From the NCBI GenBank assembly GCA_945911685.1, contig CAMEAW010000058.1, positions 1 to 15,169 on the forward strand: a DNA stretch of 15,169 bases. The letters are read 5' to 3'. Of this stretch, positions 7,718-14,198 are shown piece by piece. Source of the DNA: Bordetella parapertussis (GTDB lineage: Bacteria > Pseudomonadota > Gammaproteobacteria > Burkholderiales > Burkholderiaceae_B). The notes below the pieces were generated by a model. That model saw nothing but the letters and a program-made list of their open reading frames with translations. It was not told the origin of the DNA and made no database searches. A program made the position numbers and the translations under genes. Position 1 is the first letter of the stretch. Every line of letters starts with the position of its first letter.

Positions 7718-7755
7718 CACGACGTGCATGTCATTTTGAGCACAGGCACGTCGTG
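7718..7755. terminator. Hairpin between convergent genes, candidate two-way terminator
   Basis: CACGACGTGC (7718-7727) is a perfect 10-bp inverted repeat of GCACGTCGTG (7746-7755). After one A/G mismatch, TGT/ACA adds three pairs, and the loop is CATTTTGAGC. No T-run flanks it on either strand, so a classic intrinsic terminator is not shown. It lies midway between the + strand Bug gene and the - strand nitroreductase gene. Confidence 0.45.
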
Positions 7756-7769
7756 AAAGTTAAAGCTAT

Positions 7770-7807
7770 GGCATGGAAGTCGAGCACTGTTGTGTCGAGC
7801 TCATGCC
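7770..7807 (-). terminator. Imperfect long hairpin just after the nitroreductase stop
   Basis: GGCATG (7770-7775) pairs with CATGCC (7802-7807). Inside, TCGA (7780-7783) pairs with TCGA (7795-7798) and CAC with GTG around a TGTT loop, with a 4/3 internal loop and one bulged G. It begins 8 nt past the nitroreductase stop codon on the - strand. No U-tract follows. Confidence 0.35.
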
Positions 7808-7815
7808 TGAGTGCC

Positions 7816-8475
7816 TTAGTACCACTTCACAAACTCATCAATTTCCATGCGGGCGCTGTGATAAGCATTAAGCGGCGCATTTAAATCTGGATACCCCATC
7901 GACATCCCAACGATCAATTTTTTGGTATTCGGAATGCCTAGGCACTCGCGAATGGCATCGGGATAACCAGCCAGCGAAGCCTGCAGGCAGCAACCAAGCC
8001 CGGCGCCATGAGCTGACAAGGTGAGCCCTTGTAGAAAGATCCCCATATCTAGCGTCGACCATGGGCCTAAGGTGCTGTCCATGAACATGAACATTGCACA
8101 GGGTGCATCAAAGAACTGAAAGTTTTTCAGGCGCAATTCGTTGCGACGCTCGGTATCGCCACGTCCAACCCCCAAGGCTTCAAAGCGACGTGTACCGTGA
8201 ATTTTTGAACGTTGTTCGTGTGCGGCAGGCCAGCTTGTGGGGGTGAGCACGTCGTAATTGGTTGGGGTATTTGAGCGGGCGAGTTCATACAGCACACCGC
8301 TTAGTTCGTCGCGCTTAGCTCCCGTAACGACCGCGACCTCCCAGGGTTGGGTGTTTGTGTAAGAGGCGCTGCGACCCGCTGCCGATAAGACGGTGCGTAT
8401 CAGCTCTTGTGGCACAGGCTTAGGTTGAAAGCCTCGAATGCTGCGACGGGTCTGAAGGCCTTGTAGTAGTTCCAT
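7816..8475 (-). CDS. Nitroreductase-family flavoprotein
   Basis: FMN-dependent NAD(P)H oxidoreductase of the nitroreductase fold, 219 aa. The N-terminal RRSIRGF (residues 10-16) is the FMN phosphate-binding motif; SYTNTQPWE (38-46) and the late GAGLGCCLQAS segment are typical of the family. The Shine-Dalgarno AAGGAG (complement of 8482-8487) sits 6 nt before the ATG. It starts 36 nt after the stop of the ferric-iron ATPase gene on the same strand, so it probably belongs to the iron operon. A flavin-reductase or ferric-chelate-reductase-like role would fit that position but is inference only; nitroaromatic or quinone reduction is equally possible. The gene is followed by two hairpins toward the convergent Bug gene. 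Confidence 0.9.
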   Translation of the reverse strand: MELLQGLQTRRSIRGFQPKPVPQELIRTVLSAAGRSASYTNTQPWEVAVVTGAKRDELSGVLYELARSNTPTNYDVLTPTSWPAAHEQRSKIHGTRRFEALGVGRGDTERRNELRLKNFQFFDAPCAMFMFMDSTLGPWSTLDMGIFLQGLTLSAHGAGLGCCLQASLAGYPDAIRECLGIPNTKKLIVGMSMGYPDLNAPLNAYHSARMEIDEFVKWY

Positions 8476-8511
8476 TTGTGTCTCCTTCTAATGATGCAAA
8501 GAATGTTAGCA

Positions 8512-9159
8512 CTATCCCATACGTTCAATGCGGTCGCCCAAGGCAACTGCCTCAGAGTGGCTATGGGTCACCATGAGCGTGGTGACGCCTGTCTGCTTCA
8601 GGATGGTACGAAGCTCAACGATTAAGCGTTCACGCGTGTCTGCATCGAGATTAGAAAAAGGCTCGTCGAGTAGCAGGATATCGGGTTTAGGTGCCAAGGC
8701 ACGTGCCAGTGCTGCCCGCTGTTGCTGCCCGCCTGAGAGCTCGTGTGGAAAACGTTTTGCATAGGGTTCAAGATCGACCAACTTAAGCAGCGCTTGCACC
8801 TGTTGGTCGCGCGCCTCGGCGGATAATTTTTTTAGACCAAAACCAATGTTCTGCGCAACATTCAAATGCGGAAACAAGGCGTAATCTTGAAACATAAAGC
8901 CTACCCGACGATGTTCTGGCGCGACCGTGTGGGTGGCTGACGAGAGCAACGTGTCATTGAGGTAAATGGCACCCGCATCGATGGTTTCAAAGCCGGCAAT
9001 CACCCGTAGCAAACTGCTTTTGCCGCAACCAGAGGGGCCCAAGATGCAAACAGTTTCGCCCGCTTGCAGCGTTAAGCTGTAACGCTTGAGTACTGAGACG
9101 TCTGCATCTTTTGAGACGAAGCTCAAACTAATCTCTTCAATTTTTAAACGGGTATTCAC
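8512..9159 (-). CDS. fbpC: Ferric-iron ABC transporter ATPase, short form
   Basis: ATPase partner of the FbpB-like permease. It has Walker A GPSGCGKS (41-48), Q-loop Q91 in MFQDYALFPH, signature LSGGQQQR (141-148), Walker B ILLLDE (161-166) and switch H199 in VTHSHSEA. It is only 215 aa. FbpC/PotA-type relatives run on for 100 or more residues with a regulatory TOBE domain, whereas this protein ends right after DRIERMG, before even the last strands of the nucleotide-binding domain. The stop TAG is followed by TAA after one codon, and neither other frame continues the family sequence. All catalytic motifs remain. The start is GTG (9157-9159) with a weak Shine-Dalgarno (GGA 9 nt upstream), 110 nt beyond the permease stop. 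The family is certain; the exact metal is inferred from neighbours and the Fur-box-like site. Confidence 0.88.
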   Translation of the reverse strand: MNTRLKIEEISLSFVSKDADVSVLKRYSLTLQAGETVCILGPSGCGKSSLLRVIAGFETIDAGAIYLNDTLLSSATHTVAPEHRRVGFMFQDYALFPHLNVAQNIGFGLKKLSAEARDQQVQALLKLVDLEPYAKRFPHELSGGQQQRAALARALAPKPDILLLDEPFSNLDADTRERLIVELRTILKQTGVTTLMVTHSHSEAVALGDRIERMG

Positions 9160-9214
9160 GACGCGTGTCCATAAAGTGAAGCAAGTGGAATTCAGAACAT
9201 GTTGCTTAAAGAGT

Positions 9215-9286
9215 GACTTAAGAGCACGTAGCTTTAAGTTTTTAGCAATCGATTTAAGAGCATGTAACTTTAATTTTTTAGCTGAG
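9215..9286. repeat. Two 36-bp tandem repeats spanning the 3' end of the permease gene
   Basis: Unit 9215-9250 and unit 9251-9286 match at 28 of 36 positions; both contain TTAAGAGCAxGTAxCTTTAA followed by a T-run and TTAGC. The second unit includes the last codons and stop of fbpB (stop at 9270-9272), the first lies in the 110-nt spacer before fbpC. Each unit can form a weak hairpin (AGC/GCT or similar core with TTAA/TTAA arms) followed by five or six Ts when read on the + strand, that is, antisense to the operon. A weaker related block, GAACATGTTGCTTAAAG, lies at 9195-9211. Confidence 0.75.
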
Positions 9287-10958
9287 ATTTTTTTAACGCG
9301 GATTGCGTGCGTGTTAACAGAATCACGGGCAAGACACTTACTAAAACAATGATCAACGCGGCGATGGCACCTTCTTCGTAGGTGCCGCGCGCGGCTTCGC
9401 CATACAGCCAGGTCGCAAGCGTTTCGACATTCAGAGGGCGTAGCAACAACGTGATCGGAAGCTCTTTCATGGTCTCAACAAAGACCATGAGCGCTGCGGC
9501 AAACAGCGCAGGGCGTAAAAGCGGTAGGTCTACGCGAAGCATTACCCCAAGGGGGGATTGGCCAAGTGAGCGGGCCAGCTGGTCAAGTGCAATGGGAATG
9601 CGAGCAAAGCCCGCTTCGATTGATCCTGAGGCAACAGCCAACAGGCGCAAGGTACAGGCCAGCACCAAGCCAGCCATGGTGCCAAGCAGCCACAACCCGG
9701 GCGAACCGAGCGAGAGCCATTGGCGGGTTTGATTGAGCCCGCTGTCTAGCAGAGCAAAGGGCATGAGCAGCCCGATGGCGAGTACCGTGCCGGGCAGGGC
9801 ATAGCCAATGGTCGCCGTGCGTGCCAGGCGCTGGCCGAGCGTGGTGCCAAGGCGCGAGCCCCAACTGCGTGCCGCCCACGCTAGCATCAGCCCACTTAAG
9901 ACGGTACAGGTGGTCACTGCCAACGAGATGAGGATGGTGTTCAGCGCTGCCTGCTGAAGAATCGAGGATATCGCGCCGGTTTGACTCAAGCGCAAAAAGG
10001 CCTGCCAGCTTAAATGCGCGACAGGAATCACAAAGCCCGCCAATACCGGAAGCAGGCAGAACAAACTGGCTGCGAGGCCAGGCCAACGGCGCAGCGGCCT
10101 TGGTTGCATCGGGCGCGACTGATCGGTGTTGATGAAGCGCTGTCGTCTTCGCGCGTAGCGCTCAACGGCGATCAAGCCCAGCACCAAGACCAACATCGTC
10201 AAGGCAATGTGGGCAGCGCCCGCTAAATCCGAACGTGTGAGCCACGTTGTGTAAATCGCAACGGTGAGCGTTTGCAGACCTAGAAACTCTGAGGCACCGA
10301 CATCGTTGAGCGTTTCGAGTAAGGCCAGGGTCGTGCCGACAACAATGGCTGGGCGCGCCATGGGTAAGGCCACACGAAAAAACAGACTAAAGGGGCCGTG
10401 CCCTAACCCGCGCGCCGCTTCGATCAAGTTAGCTGGCTGCGTTAAAAACATATGACGTGCGCTGAGGTACACATAGGGGTACAGCACACTGCCTAAAATG
10501 AGAATCGCTCCGACCATTGAACGTGTGTCTGGCAGCCGAAACTCTCGCGGCGAGCTATAGCCGAGCACTGTGCGGATCAAGCTTTGGAGGGGCCCGATTG
10601 GGTGCAGTAGGTCTAGATAAGAGTAAGCCACGACGTAGGTGGGGACAGCGAGCGGTAACAGCAGCGCCCAGACCAAGATCTTACGACCAGGAAATTGGAA
10701 GGCGGTGACAAGCCAAGCCGCGCCTGTGCCGAGCATCACCACAACAACCCCCACGCCTAGCAACAACACTAGCGTTGTGAGCGCTGCATCGGGTATGACG
10801 TAGCGTGATAGGTGTGCCCATTGCGTATTGTTTGCACTGACGGCAGACACGAGCAAAGACGCGATGGGTGCAAGCACACAGACTGCTATCAAACAGGCGA
10901 GCGCAGTAGGCCAAAAGCCGGTTGCGAGCCAACTGTTGCGAGAGGGTGTCAGCGTCAT
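9270..10958 (-). CDS. fbpB: Ferric-iron ABC transporter permease, fused two-domain (FbpB/ThiP type)
   Basis: Inner-membrane channel of the iron importer, 562 aa, made of two homologous six-helix halves fused in one chain, as in FbpB and ThiP. The first half holds the ATPase-coupling motif EAARGLGHGPFSLFFRVALP (180-199), the second QLARSLGQSPLGVMLRVDLP (460-479). An Arg-rich cytoplasmic linker (about 267-292) joins them. The ETLNDVGASEFLG segment (215-227) is typical of ferric-iron permeases. The start ATG is 12 nt after the binding protein stop, with no strong Shine-Dalgarno, consistent with coupling. The last residues KKSQLKN are encoded inside a 36-bp repeat, so the C-terminal tail may be a by-product of repeat formation. 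Membrane topology is judged by eye. Confidence 0.92.
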   Translation of the reverse strand: MTLTPSRNSWLATGFWPTALACLIAVCVLAPIASLLVSAVSANNTQWAHLSRYVIPDAALTTLVLLLGVGVVVVMLGTGAAWLVTAFQFPGRKILVWALLLPLAVPTYVVAYSYLDLLHPIGPLQSLIRTVLGYSSPREFRLPDTRSMVGAILILGSVLYPYVYLSARHMFLTQPANLIEAARGLGHGPFSLFFRVALPMARPAIVVGTTLALLETLNDVGASEFLGLQTLTVAIYTTWLTRSDLAGAAHIALTMLVLVLGLIAVERYARRRQRFINTDQSRPMQPRPLRRWPGLAASLFCLLPVLAGFVIPVAHLSWQAFLRLSQTGAISSILQQAALNTILISLAVTTCTVLSGLMLAWAARSWGSRLGTTLGQRLARTATIGYALPGTVLAIGLLMPFALLDSGLNQTRQWLSLGSPGLWLLGTMAGLVLACTLRLLAVASGSIEAGFARIPIALDQLARSLGQSPLGVMLRVDLPLLRPALFAAALMVFVETMKELPITLLLRPLNVETLATWLYGEAARGTYEEGAIAALIIVLVSVLPVILLTRTQSALKKSQLKN

Positions 10959-10970
10959 CGTGGTGTCGGG

Positions 10971-12095
10971 TTACCGGTCAAAGCCCAGGCGATCTACGAG
11001 CAAGCTTGCTTCTTTGCGATGCTTCGCGATCTCGGTGAGTGGGGTGAGATCGGCCTTGAGCACACCGAAGCTTTCAACGTTAGGATCAAGCGCAACGCCT
11101 TGACGCACTGGGTATTCAAAATTGACACGCGCATACAGGTTTTGCGCAGGCGGTGAGATTAAGTATTCAAGAAAGGCGATGGCGCCCGTTTTATTGGGTG
11201 CATGGGCTGCTACCCCGGCGCCGGAAATGTTGACAAAGGTGCCTCCGGTTTGCGCGAAGGTTGGGCGAATCACTTGTATAGCGTCGCCCCATTTGCGGGC
11301 GTCAGTACCTATTGCGGCAGTCTTCATTTGACCTGCGTAATAGGCGTTTGCCAAGCCGAGGTCGCAAATGCCACCTAAGATATCTCGTGCAACGTCGCGA
11401 TCGCCTCCCGCTGCTTTGCGGGCGAGGTTGGCTTTGACACCACGCAGCCACTGCTCAGTTTGTGCGACGCCTCGGTGTGCAATCATTGAGGCAATCAGGG
11501 CGTTGTTGTAAGGATGTTGCCCCGAACGAATGCAGACTTTGCCCTTGTAGGCGGGGCTTGCTAAATCTTCGTAACGAAACGACTCAAGCTTTAGGCTTTT
11601 GTCGGCATACAGCACCCGATCGCGTAACGAGAAAGCAAACCAGGTGCCGTCGCTGCTGCGAAGCGGGGCGGGGATCGCCGCGTTTAACGCCTCAGAGTGA
11701 ATCGCTTGAAATAGTTTGGACTCAGACAAATCCAGAAGATTACCGATGTCAACAGCCATTAAGACATCAGCAGGCGAACTCACACCTTCGGCTTTGACGC
11801 GTTCAAGTAGCCCGTCTTTTAAAAAAACCGTTGCGACTTTAATCCCAGTCTGAGCAGTGAAGGCTTCAAGTAACGGTTTCATGAGCCCAGGTTCGCGGGT
11901 GGTGTACAAGTTAATGGATTGTGTTTGCGCTTGTGCTTGAAAACCAGAACTCAGGGCAAGCGCGAGTGTGGTGATGGCAACTGAGGTCAATGCGGAGACT
12001 TTAGAAAACCAGTGCGCCGCGGTGGCTGCGATATTGTTGAGTTGCTCAGACTGAGTGGTGAGGCGATTAAAACCTAGATAAAAACGAGGCAACAC
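10971..12095 (-). CDS. fbpA: Periplasmic ferric-iron-binding protein
   Basis: Substrate-binding protein of the iron ABC importer, 374 aa. The start is GTG at 12095, supported by AAAGG 6 nt upstream. The n-region is unusually long (about 32 residues, ending in HWFSK) before the hydrophobic segment VSALTSVAITTLALALSSG; cleavage is likely after AQA (residue 56). Mature features fit the FbpA/FutA family: INLYTTREP (Y64), PADVLMAVD (108-116), the SPAYKGKVCIR segment (180-190) and the paired tyrosines NAYYAG (Y252, Y253) that bind Fe(III). C188 and C244 are the only mature cysteines apparent in the core and could form a disulfide. It is the first gene of the leftward fbpA-fbpB-fbpC-nitroreductase unit and lies behind a Fur-box-like promoter. 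Confidence 0.93.
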   Translation of the reverse strand: MLPRFYLGFNRLTTQSEQLNNIAATAAHWFSKVSALTSVAITTLALALSSGFQAQAQTQSINLYTTREPGLMKPLLEAFTAQTGIKVATVFLKDGLLERVKAEGVSSPADVLMAVDIGNLLDLSESKLFQAIHSEALNAAIPAPLRSSDGTWFAFSLRDRVLYADKSLKLESFRYEDLASPAYKGKVCIRSGQHPYNNALIASMIAHRGVAQTEQWLRGVKANLARKAAGGDRDVARDILGGICDLGLANAYYAGQMKTAAIGTDARKWGDAIQVIRPTFAQTGGTFVNISGAGVAAHAPNKTGAIAFLEYLISPPAQNLYARVNFEYPVRQGVALDPNVESFGVLKADLTPLTEIAKHRKEASLLVDRLGFDR

Positions 12096-12101
12096 GGTAA
12101 A

Positions 12102-12106
12102 CCTTT
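12102..12106 (-). promoter_or_regulatory. Ribosome binding site supporting the GTG start of fbpA
   Basis: The complement reads AAAGG, 6 nt before the GTG (12093-12095). A TTG codon follows immediately, and no ATG precedes a usable signal peptide in this frame, so the GTG is preferred. Confidence 0.6.
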
Positions 12107-12156
12107 AACTTAGAGTAATAGAGTACAGCGGTTTTAGTTTTAAAAAGCGAGTTGAG

Positions 12157-12186
12157 ATTCTAAATGCTAATGCGAATGATTCGCAA
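12157..12186 (-). promoter_or_regulatory. Sigma-70-like promoter of the iron-uptake operon
   Basis: On the - strand TTGCGA (12186-12181) and TAGAAT (12162-12157) are separated by 18 bp, matching the -35 and -10 consensus at four and five of six bases. AT-rich DNA lies just upstream of the -35 (12190-12226), like an UP element. The expected RNA start is about 40-50 nt before the fbpA ribosome binding site. Confidence 0.6.
12166..12184. promoter_or_regulatory. Fur-box-like operator
   Basis: The 19-bp stretch GCTAATGCGAATGATTCGC matches the classic Fur consensus at 13 positions and contains the perfect 7-1-7 palindrome TGCGAATGATTCGCA (12171-12185). It covers the -35 element and most of the spacer of the fbpA promoter, so iron-bound Fur would block transcription. 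Judged by eye, not by a matrix. Confidence 0.7.
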
Positions 12187-12231
12187 CAAGATTAAATCGT
12201 AACACTTTTTTCTTTTTGTTGCTTTTGAGAG

Positions 12232-12303
12232 TTAGGCTTGCCGAGCTGGGACGACCAGCTGTTTGGGTGGGCCTTAGGCCTGCCGAGTCGCGTTGGGCCA
12301 GCT
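12232..12303 (+). repeat. Two degenerate ~42-bp direct repeats with hairpins
   Basis: TTAGGCTTGCCGAG (12232-12245) recurs as TTAGGCCTGCCGAG (12274-12287), one mismatch, 42 bp apart. CCAGCT at 12255-12260 recurs at 12298-12303, 43 bp apart. Within this block AGCTGG (12244-12249) and CCAGCT (12255-12260) form a 6-bp hairpin with a GACGA loop, and GGCCTTAGGCC (12270-12280) is an odd-length palindrome. It is GC-richer than its AT-rich left flank. Confidence 0.6.
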
Positions 12304-12423
12304 AAGCCCCGCGAGTCATGTGGCTAAATATCCCTTATTTGACGTATTTCGGGTAATGTTGTGGCTTCGTAAAATATGGATGAGGGCGGGGGATATCCGC
12401 CTGATCTTCAGAACAATGCACCC

Positions 12424-12428
12424 GGAGG
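12424..12428 (+). promoter_or_regulatory. Strong ribosome binding site of the MetE-like gene
   Basis: GGAGG lies 5 nt before the ATG at 12434. The same frame is open to an ATG at 12293, but the extra residues do not look like the family and have no such site, so 12434 is the start. Confidence 0.8.
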
Positions 12429-12433
12429 CTTTT

Positions 12434-13462
12434 ATGCTGTTTCCCACCACAATCGTTGGCAGTTATCCACAGCCCGACTGGCTAATCGATCGCGAGAAAC
12501 TGGCGGGGCGGTTTCCGCCGCGTGTGCGTGCCAAAGAGCTCTGGCGTGTGGCCGAGCCATATCTTCAGCAGGCCATGGAAGACGCCACCTTGATCGCGAT
12601 CAGAGGCCAAGAGCAGGCTGGCCTAGACATCATCACTGACGGTGAGATCCGTCGTGAAAGCTATTCCAATCGTATCGCCACAGCGCTTGAGGGCATCGAT
12701 ATCGACAACCCAGGGACAGCACTCGATCGTTCAGGACATCCAAATCCCGTGCCCAGAATCGTCGGCAAAATCAAACGTGCGCGTGCCATCGAAGTTGAAG
12801 ACTTATTGTTTTTAAAGGCGCACACCACCCGCAAGGTCAAAATTACAGTACCGGGCGCTTTTACGATGTTGCAGCAGGCGCAAAATGATTTCTATGCGTC
12901 TGAAGAAGAAGCTGCCATGGACTACGCAGCGGCCTTGAATGAAGAGATTAAAGATCTGTTCGCGCATGGTGCAGATATCGTACAGATTGACGAGCCTTAT
13001 ATGCAGGCGCGTCCTGAAAAAGCCCGCCAGTACGGCATTAAGGCGTTGAATCGCGCTCTAGAGGGTGTCACGGGTCAAACCGCCGTGCATATCTGCTTTG
13101 GTTACGCGGCGGTGATTCACGCGCGCCCCTCTGGCTATGATTTTTTACCTGAACTCGCACAGTGCTCTTGTCACCAGATTTCAATTGAAACCGCGCAATC
13201 TAATCTGGATTGTCAGGTGCTCGAGTCGTTAGGCAATAAGCAGATCATGGTGGGCTGTTTAGACCTGAGCGACATGGCGATTGAAACGCCCGAAGTGGTG
13301 GCGGCTCGTATTCGCAAAGCCTTGAAATACATCAAGCCAGAGCAAGTCATCTTGGCACCCGATTGCGGCATGAAGTATTTGCCCCGAGAAGTTGCAGACG
13401 GCAAGTTGCACGCGATGGTTCAAGCGGCGCAGTTATTACGTGATGAATATGCCAACCATTGA
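12434..13462 (+). CDS. Stand-alone MetE C-terminal-domain-like zinc enzyme (UROD/MetE superfamily)
   Basis: A 342-aa TIM-barrel protein that matches only the catalytic C-terminal half of cobalamin-independent methionine synthase. It starts with TTIVGSYPQPDWL, continues with QEQAGLDIITDGEIRRESY (59-77) and QIDEPYMQARPE (184-195), and keeps the zinc ligands: H219 and C221 in VHICFGY, E252 in ISIETAQS, C311 in LAPDCGMKYLP. The N-terminal half that helps bind folate in full-length MetE (about 750 aa) is absent. Known enzymes of this short type include core methionine synthases and epoxyalkane:coenzyme M transferase, so a thiol (homocysteine-like) alkyl transfer or lyase reaction is likely, but the substrate is not readable. 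It overlaps the next gene by 20 nt (or 14 nt with the alternative start). Confidence 0.85.
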   Translation: MLFPTTIVGSYPQPDWLIDREKLAGRFPPRVRAKELWRVAEPYLQQAMEDATLIAIRGQEQAGLDIITDGEIRRESYSNRIATALEGIDIDNPGTALDRSGHPNPVPRIVGKIKRARAIEVEDLLFLKAHTTRKVKITVPGAFTMLQQAQNDFYASEEEAAMDYAAALNEEIKDLFAHGADIVQIDEPYMQARPEKARQYGIKALNRALEGVTGQTAVHICFGYAAVIHARPSGYDFLPELAQCSCHQISIETAQSNLDCQVLESLGNKQIMVGCLDLSDMAIETPEVVAARIRKALKYIKPEQVILAPDCGMKYLPREVADGKLHAMVQAAQLLRDEYANH

Positions 13463-14177
13463 TTACGGCGAGCGCCTGCGTCTCGGCATCATGGTGCCTT
13501 CGGGCAATGTGATCGCCGAGCCGCAGATTCATGCGATGCTGCCGGCGGGCGTTGTGGCCTACATCACCAGGCTTGAGCTGCGGGGTAGCTCAGAGGCAGA
13601 ACTCATCGAAATGAGTCGCCATGTTGAAACAGGTGCCAAGCTTTTGGCCGATGCGCAGGTGGGCGCTGTGGTGTTTCATTGCACCGCAGTCAGCACCTTC
13701 AGTGCACAGATGGGGCAAGAGATTCAACAACGCATTGAACGCGCAAGCGGTTTGCCTGCGTTTTCAACTTCAGAAGCAATTGTTGCAGCCTTGAAAGGCG
13801 TACAAGCAAAAAAAATTATTTTGCTGACTCCTTACATTGAAGAGGTCAATGTGCGCGAGTGTGCCTTCTTGGCACATCACGGCTTTGAGGTCATCGCACA
13901 AATGGGCTTAGGTATCGATACCAATGCCGAGATGGGAAAACTGCCGTCGCAGGTGTGGGTCGACCAAGCGCTCAAACTTCATGATCCGCAGGCCGATGCG
14001 TATTTCATTAGTTGTACAGCAGTGAGATCGGCTGAGGCCATTGAACGAATCGAAGCGTTACTCGGTCGCCCAGTGATTACAAGCAATCAAGCGATGGTGT
14101 GGTTTGGTTTGCGTAAATATGGGATCAACGACCATGCGCCAGGCTATGGTCGCTTGTTTGATTTGCAGAACGTCTAG
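13443..14177 (+). CDS. Asp/Glu racemase - maleate isomerase - arylmalonate decarboxylase superfamily enzyme
   Basis: A 244-aa two-domain protein of the Asp/Glu/hydantoin racemase fold. The start LRLGIMVPSGNVIAEPQ (12-28) is the typical maleate isomerase/arylmalonate decarboxylase opening. Both cysteines expected of isomerases and racemases are present in matched contexts, C80 in VFHCTAVSTF and C191 in FISCTAVRS, whereas arylmalonate decarboxylase has only one. Isomerisation or racemisation of a dicarboxylate or amino acid is therefore more likely than decarboxylation. The ATG at 13443 overlaps the MetE-like gene by 20 nt; a second ATG at 13449 is also possible and neither has a clear Shine-Dalgarno, which points to translational coupling. 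No gene follows on this strand; a hairpin and the convergent Bug gene come next. Confidence 0.85.
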   Translation: MNMPTIDYGERLRLGIMVPSGNVIAEPQIHAMLPAGVVAYITRLELRGSSEAELIEMSRHVETGAKLLADAQVGAVVFHCTAVSTFSAQMGQEIQQRIERASGLPAFSTSEAIVAALKGVQAKKIILLTPYIEEVNVRECAFLAHHGFEVIAQMGLGIDTNAEMGKLPSQVWVDQALKLHDPQADAYFISCTAVRSAEAIERIEALLGRPVITSNQAMVWFGLRKYGINDHAPGYGRLFDLQNV

Positions 14178-14198
14178 TCAAAGGCGGTTCGTCGGTGT

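Larger units (their letters stand above)
12187..12433. other. Divergent spacer between the iron operon and the MetE-like gene
   Basis: The 338-nt gap from the fbpA start (12095) to the ATG at 12434 holds the fbpA promoter and Fur site on its left. A T-rich tract (12205-12226) and the repeat/hairpin block at 12232-12303 follow. The rest up to 12420 has a TTGACG (12339-12344) without a -10 at the right distance and a TAAAAT (12370-12375) without a good -35. No promoter for the + strand genes could be fixed, and I saw no riboswitch-like conserved motif. Confidence 0.5.

Noticed and set aside
8476..8530. Frameshift that would restore a full-length FbpC
   Set aside because: Neither alternative frame after ERM gives the expected continuation of the family, and only 36 nt separate the stop from the nitroreductase start.
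9217..9245. Intrinsic terminator of the iron operon
   Set aside because: The hairpin plus T-run orientation is on the + strand, opposite to fbpB; on the - strand the A-run precedes the stem.
9583..10086. 167-codon open frame on the - strand inside the permease gene
   Set aside because: It is a shifted frame of fbpB; its composition (many W, H, R) is that of an out-of-frame membrane gene.
12230..12430. Cobalamin or SAM riboswitch ahead of a methionine-synthase-like gene
   Set aside because: I could find no B12-box-like conserved core or kink-turn pattern; the structures seen are short palindromes and direct repeats only.
12293..12433. Longer N-terminus for the MetE-like protein from the ATG at 12293
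   Set aside because: The family starts at TTIVGSYP, and GGAGG 5 nt before 12434 is a strong site; the upstream residues are not family-like.
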